From Nitrospirota bacterium (lineage in GTDB: Bacteria; Nitrospirota; UBA9217): a stretch of 6,051 nucleotides of DNA. A program made the position numbers and the translations under genes. Shown here one piece after another: positions 4,987-6,051 of the stretch (the first letter of the stretch is position 1; each line of letters opens with the position of its first letter). The notes beneath the pieces are model-generated. The model ran no database searches. It worked only from the letters and a program-made list of their open reading frames with translations, and was not told the DNA's origin. The DNA lies in NCBI GenBank assembly GCA_017885365.1, contig JAFNGD010000370.1, positions 131 to 6,181 of the forward strand. Direction: 5' to 3'.

Positions 4987-6033
4987 ATGAAAAACATGAC
5001 TCGCCGCGCCGGTCGATACGTCATTATAATAGCAATTGCAATTGCGATTACCGGGAATTTCGCCTGCGTTGCAACGCACAGTGTGCCGCTGCCCAAGCTA
5101 CCGCCCGGGCAAATCGAGATGCGAGTGGCTTACGTCGTCAATCCCCGCCTGCCCCGTATGAATCAGGCGCAGCTGCAAATTCTGCTCGATGCGACCAGGA
5201 ACGCAGTGCGCGAGCATTTCGGCGTGGACTTACACTTTGCGCCGACGCAGGAGATTCCGATCGAAGCACTGTTCGGACGCATCCCGGAGGAGCGCCGCCG
5301 TGTCGCGATTGAGCAGAGCTACGATTTCAAGACGGGCAAGGGCGACCCTGATCGCCTGGCAAAGGCATTTGGTCGGGGCTTCAAGGACGATGGCGAACCG
5401 CTGGCGGACCTCATCGCGTACGTACGTCCTTACGTAGGGGAGCTGAAGGAAAGCAGTTATGAGGCGCTGGGCGTTGAGCTCGCCGGATTTCAGCTACGCC
5501 GAATCGAGCGCTGGAAAACCGTGAAAGCACTGGATGGCGGTCCGGCGATCGATATGACGCCCTATAACGAGTTCCCCATGTGGCTTGCCCTTGGGTATGG
5601 GGACCTGCCCTTCGAGCTGGTTCTGACTAATCAGCTCATCGTCAGCGTGGAATACGTGTTTCCTGCGGTTCACACGGCCATCCGCGGCGGCTATTCCAAC
5701 GGCGTCACCACCTACAGCAAGAGTTCACGTTTCAAGACCATGTCGGTCTGGAGTACCTTTGCCTTCACGAGCGATGACGAGTGGATGATGCGGATGCGTG
5801 AGGGAGAACGCTACACCACCGAGGAAGCGGCACGACTCGCCGGCATCGGCGCAGCTCACGAGATCGGCCATCAACTATTCCACTTTCTGCATCCCTTCGG
5901 ACAAAGTGCCTGTATCATGAATCCGGTGCCGATGTTTGCGTACCGGGCGTGGGCCGATAAACTCTCGCCCAAAGACTGTCCGATCGGAAGCAGCCCTGCA
6001 ATGCGCCCCGGGGCTTATAAGTTCCTCTATTGA
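4987..6033 (+). CDS. Putative exported zincin-type metalloprotease (HEIGH, metzincin-like)
   Basis: From ATG 4987 the protein has 348 residues. Residues 1-10 are basic (RRAGR), 11-23 are hydrophobic, and C27 follows (GNFAC). This is a signal peptide with at best a weak lipobox, so export is likely and lipidation uncertain. The middle region (about 40-280) is not recognisable to me. Near the C terminus, H291-E-I-G-H295 gives the zinc-binding HExxH with catalytic E292, and 14 residues later comes CIMNP (C309, M311), a likely metzincin Met-turn resembling the CxM of archaemetzincins. The third ligand is not canonical: HExxHxxGxxH is not met, and H299 and H302 are both candidates. A further Cys is at 331. 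No Shine-Dalgarno sequence is visible; TTG 4975 and ATG 4996 are alternative starts. Tandem stops (TGATGA) end the gene. It begins 3 bases after an attC-like R'' box, as cassette genes do. Substrate is unknown. Confidence 0.8.
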   Translation: MKNMTRRAGRYVIIIAIAIAITGNFACVATHSVPLPKLPPGQIEMRVAYVVNPRLPRMNQAQLQILLDATRNAVREHFGVDLHFAPTQEIPIEALFGRIPEERRRVAIEQSYDFKTGKGDPDRLAKAFGRGFKDDGEPLADLIAYVRPYVGELKESSYEALGVELAGFQLRRIERWKTVKALDGGPAIDMTPYNEFPMWLALGYGDLPFELVLTNQLIVSVEYVFPAVHTAIRGGYSNGVTTYSKSSRFKTMSVWSTFAFTSDDEWMMRMREGERYTTEEAARLAGIGAAHEIGHQLFHFLHPFGQSACIMNPVPMFAYRAWADKLSPKDCPIGSSPAMRPGAYKFLY

Positions 6034-6046
6034 TGATCGACATGGC

Positions 6047-6051
6047 GCCCA
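6047..6051 (+). other. Possible start of the next attC site (truncated by the window end)
   Basis: The last five bases, GCCCA, fit the first five of the attC R' consensus RYYYAAC and lie 13 bases after the protease stop codon. They are also exactly complementary to TGGGC (4979-4983) at the front of the same gene unit. That is what a cassette requires, because its leading R'' piece and trailing R' box come from one attC in the circular form. Five bases is thin evidence on its own. Confidence 0.3.

Overview
The window looks like a chromosomal segment of a GC-rich, repeat-laden environmental bacterium. The gene content (a selenocysteine operon) and the dispersed palindromic repeats would fit a Nitrospirota or Desulfobacterota-type genome. 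That placement is an inference from general appearance, not a phylogenetic result. All genes I accept lie on the + strand.

Layout. Positions 1-264 hold a dispersed palindromic repeat and a possible promoter. Positions 265-3716 carry selA and selB, the enzyme that makes selenocysteinyl-tRNA and the dedicated elongation factor that delivers it to UGA codons. Between them lie two oppositely oriented arrays of a 7-base repeat. The first array runs through the selA stop codon and the second ends one base before the selB start, so their RNA could form a long stem linking the two genes. Positions 3764-4356 carry two paralogous proteins of about 60 residues, each with two CxxC pairs (likely zinc-binding), separated by a cluster of palindromic intergenic repeats, one apparently nested in another.

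From about 4357 onward the character changes. An AT-richer gene for a three-helix membrane protein (4462-4932) has a perfect TATAAT upstream. It is followed by a site that folds like an integron attC site (4936-4983), and then by a gene for an exported, HEIGH-containing putative metalloprotease (4987-6033). The last five bases of the window match the expected start of the next attC R' box and are complementary to the R'' box at the start of the same gene unit. The best single hypothesis for something unexpected here is therefore that the right end is an integron-type gene cassette, or an integrase-less cassette cluster, carrying an unusual metzincin-like protease. No integrase, selC tRNA, selD or selenoprotein gene is visible in the window.
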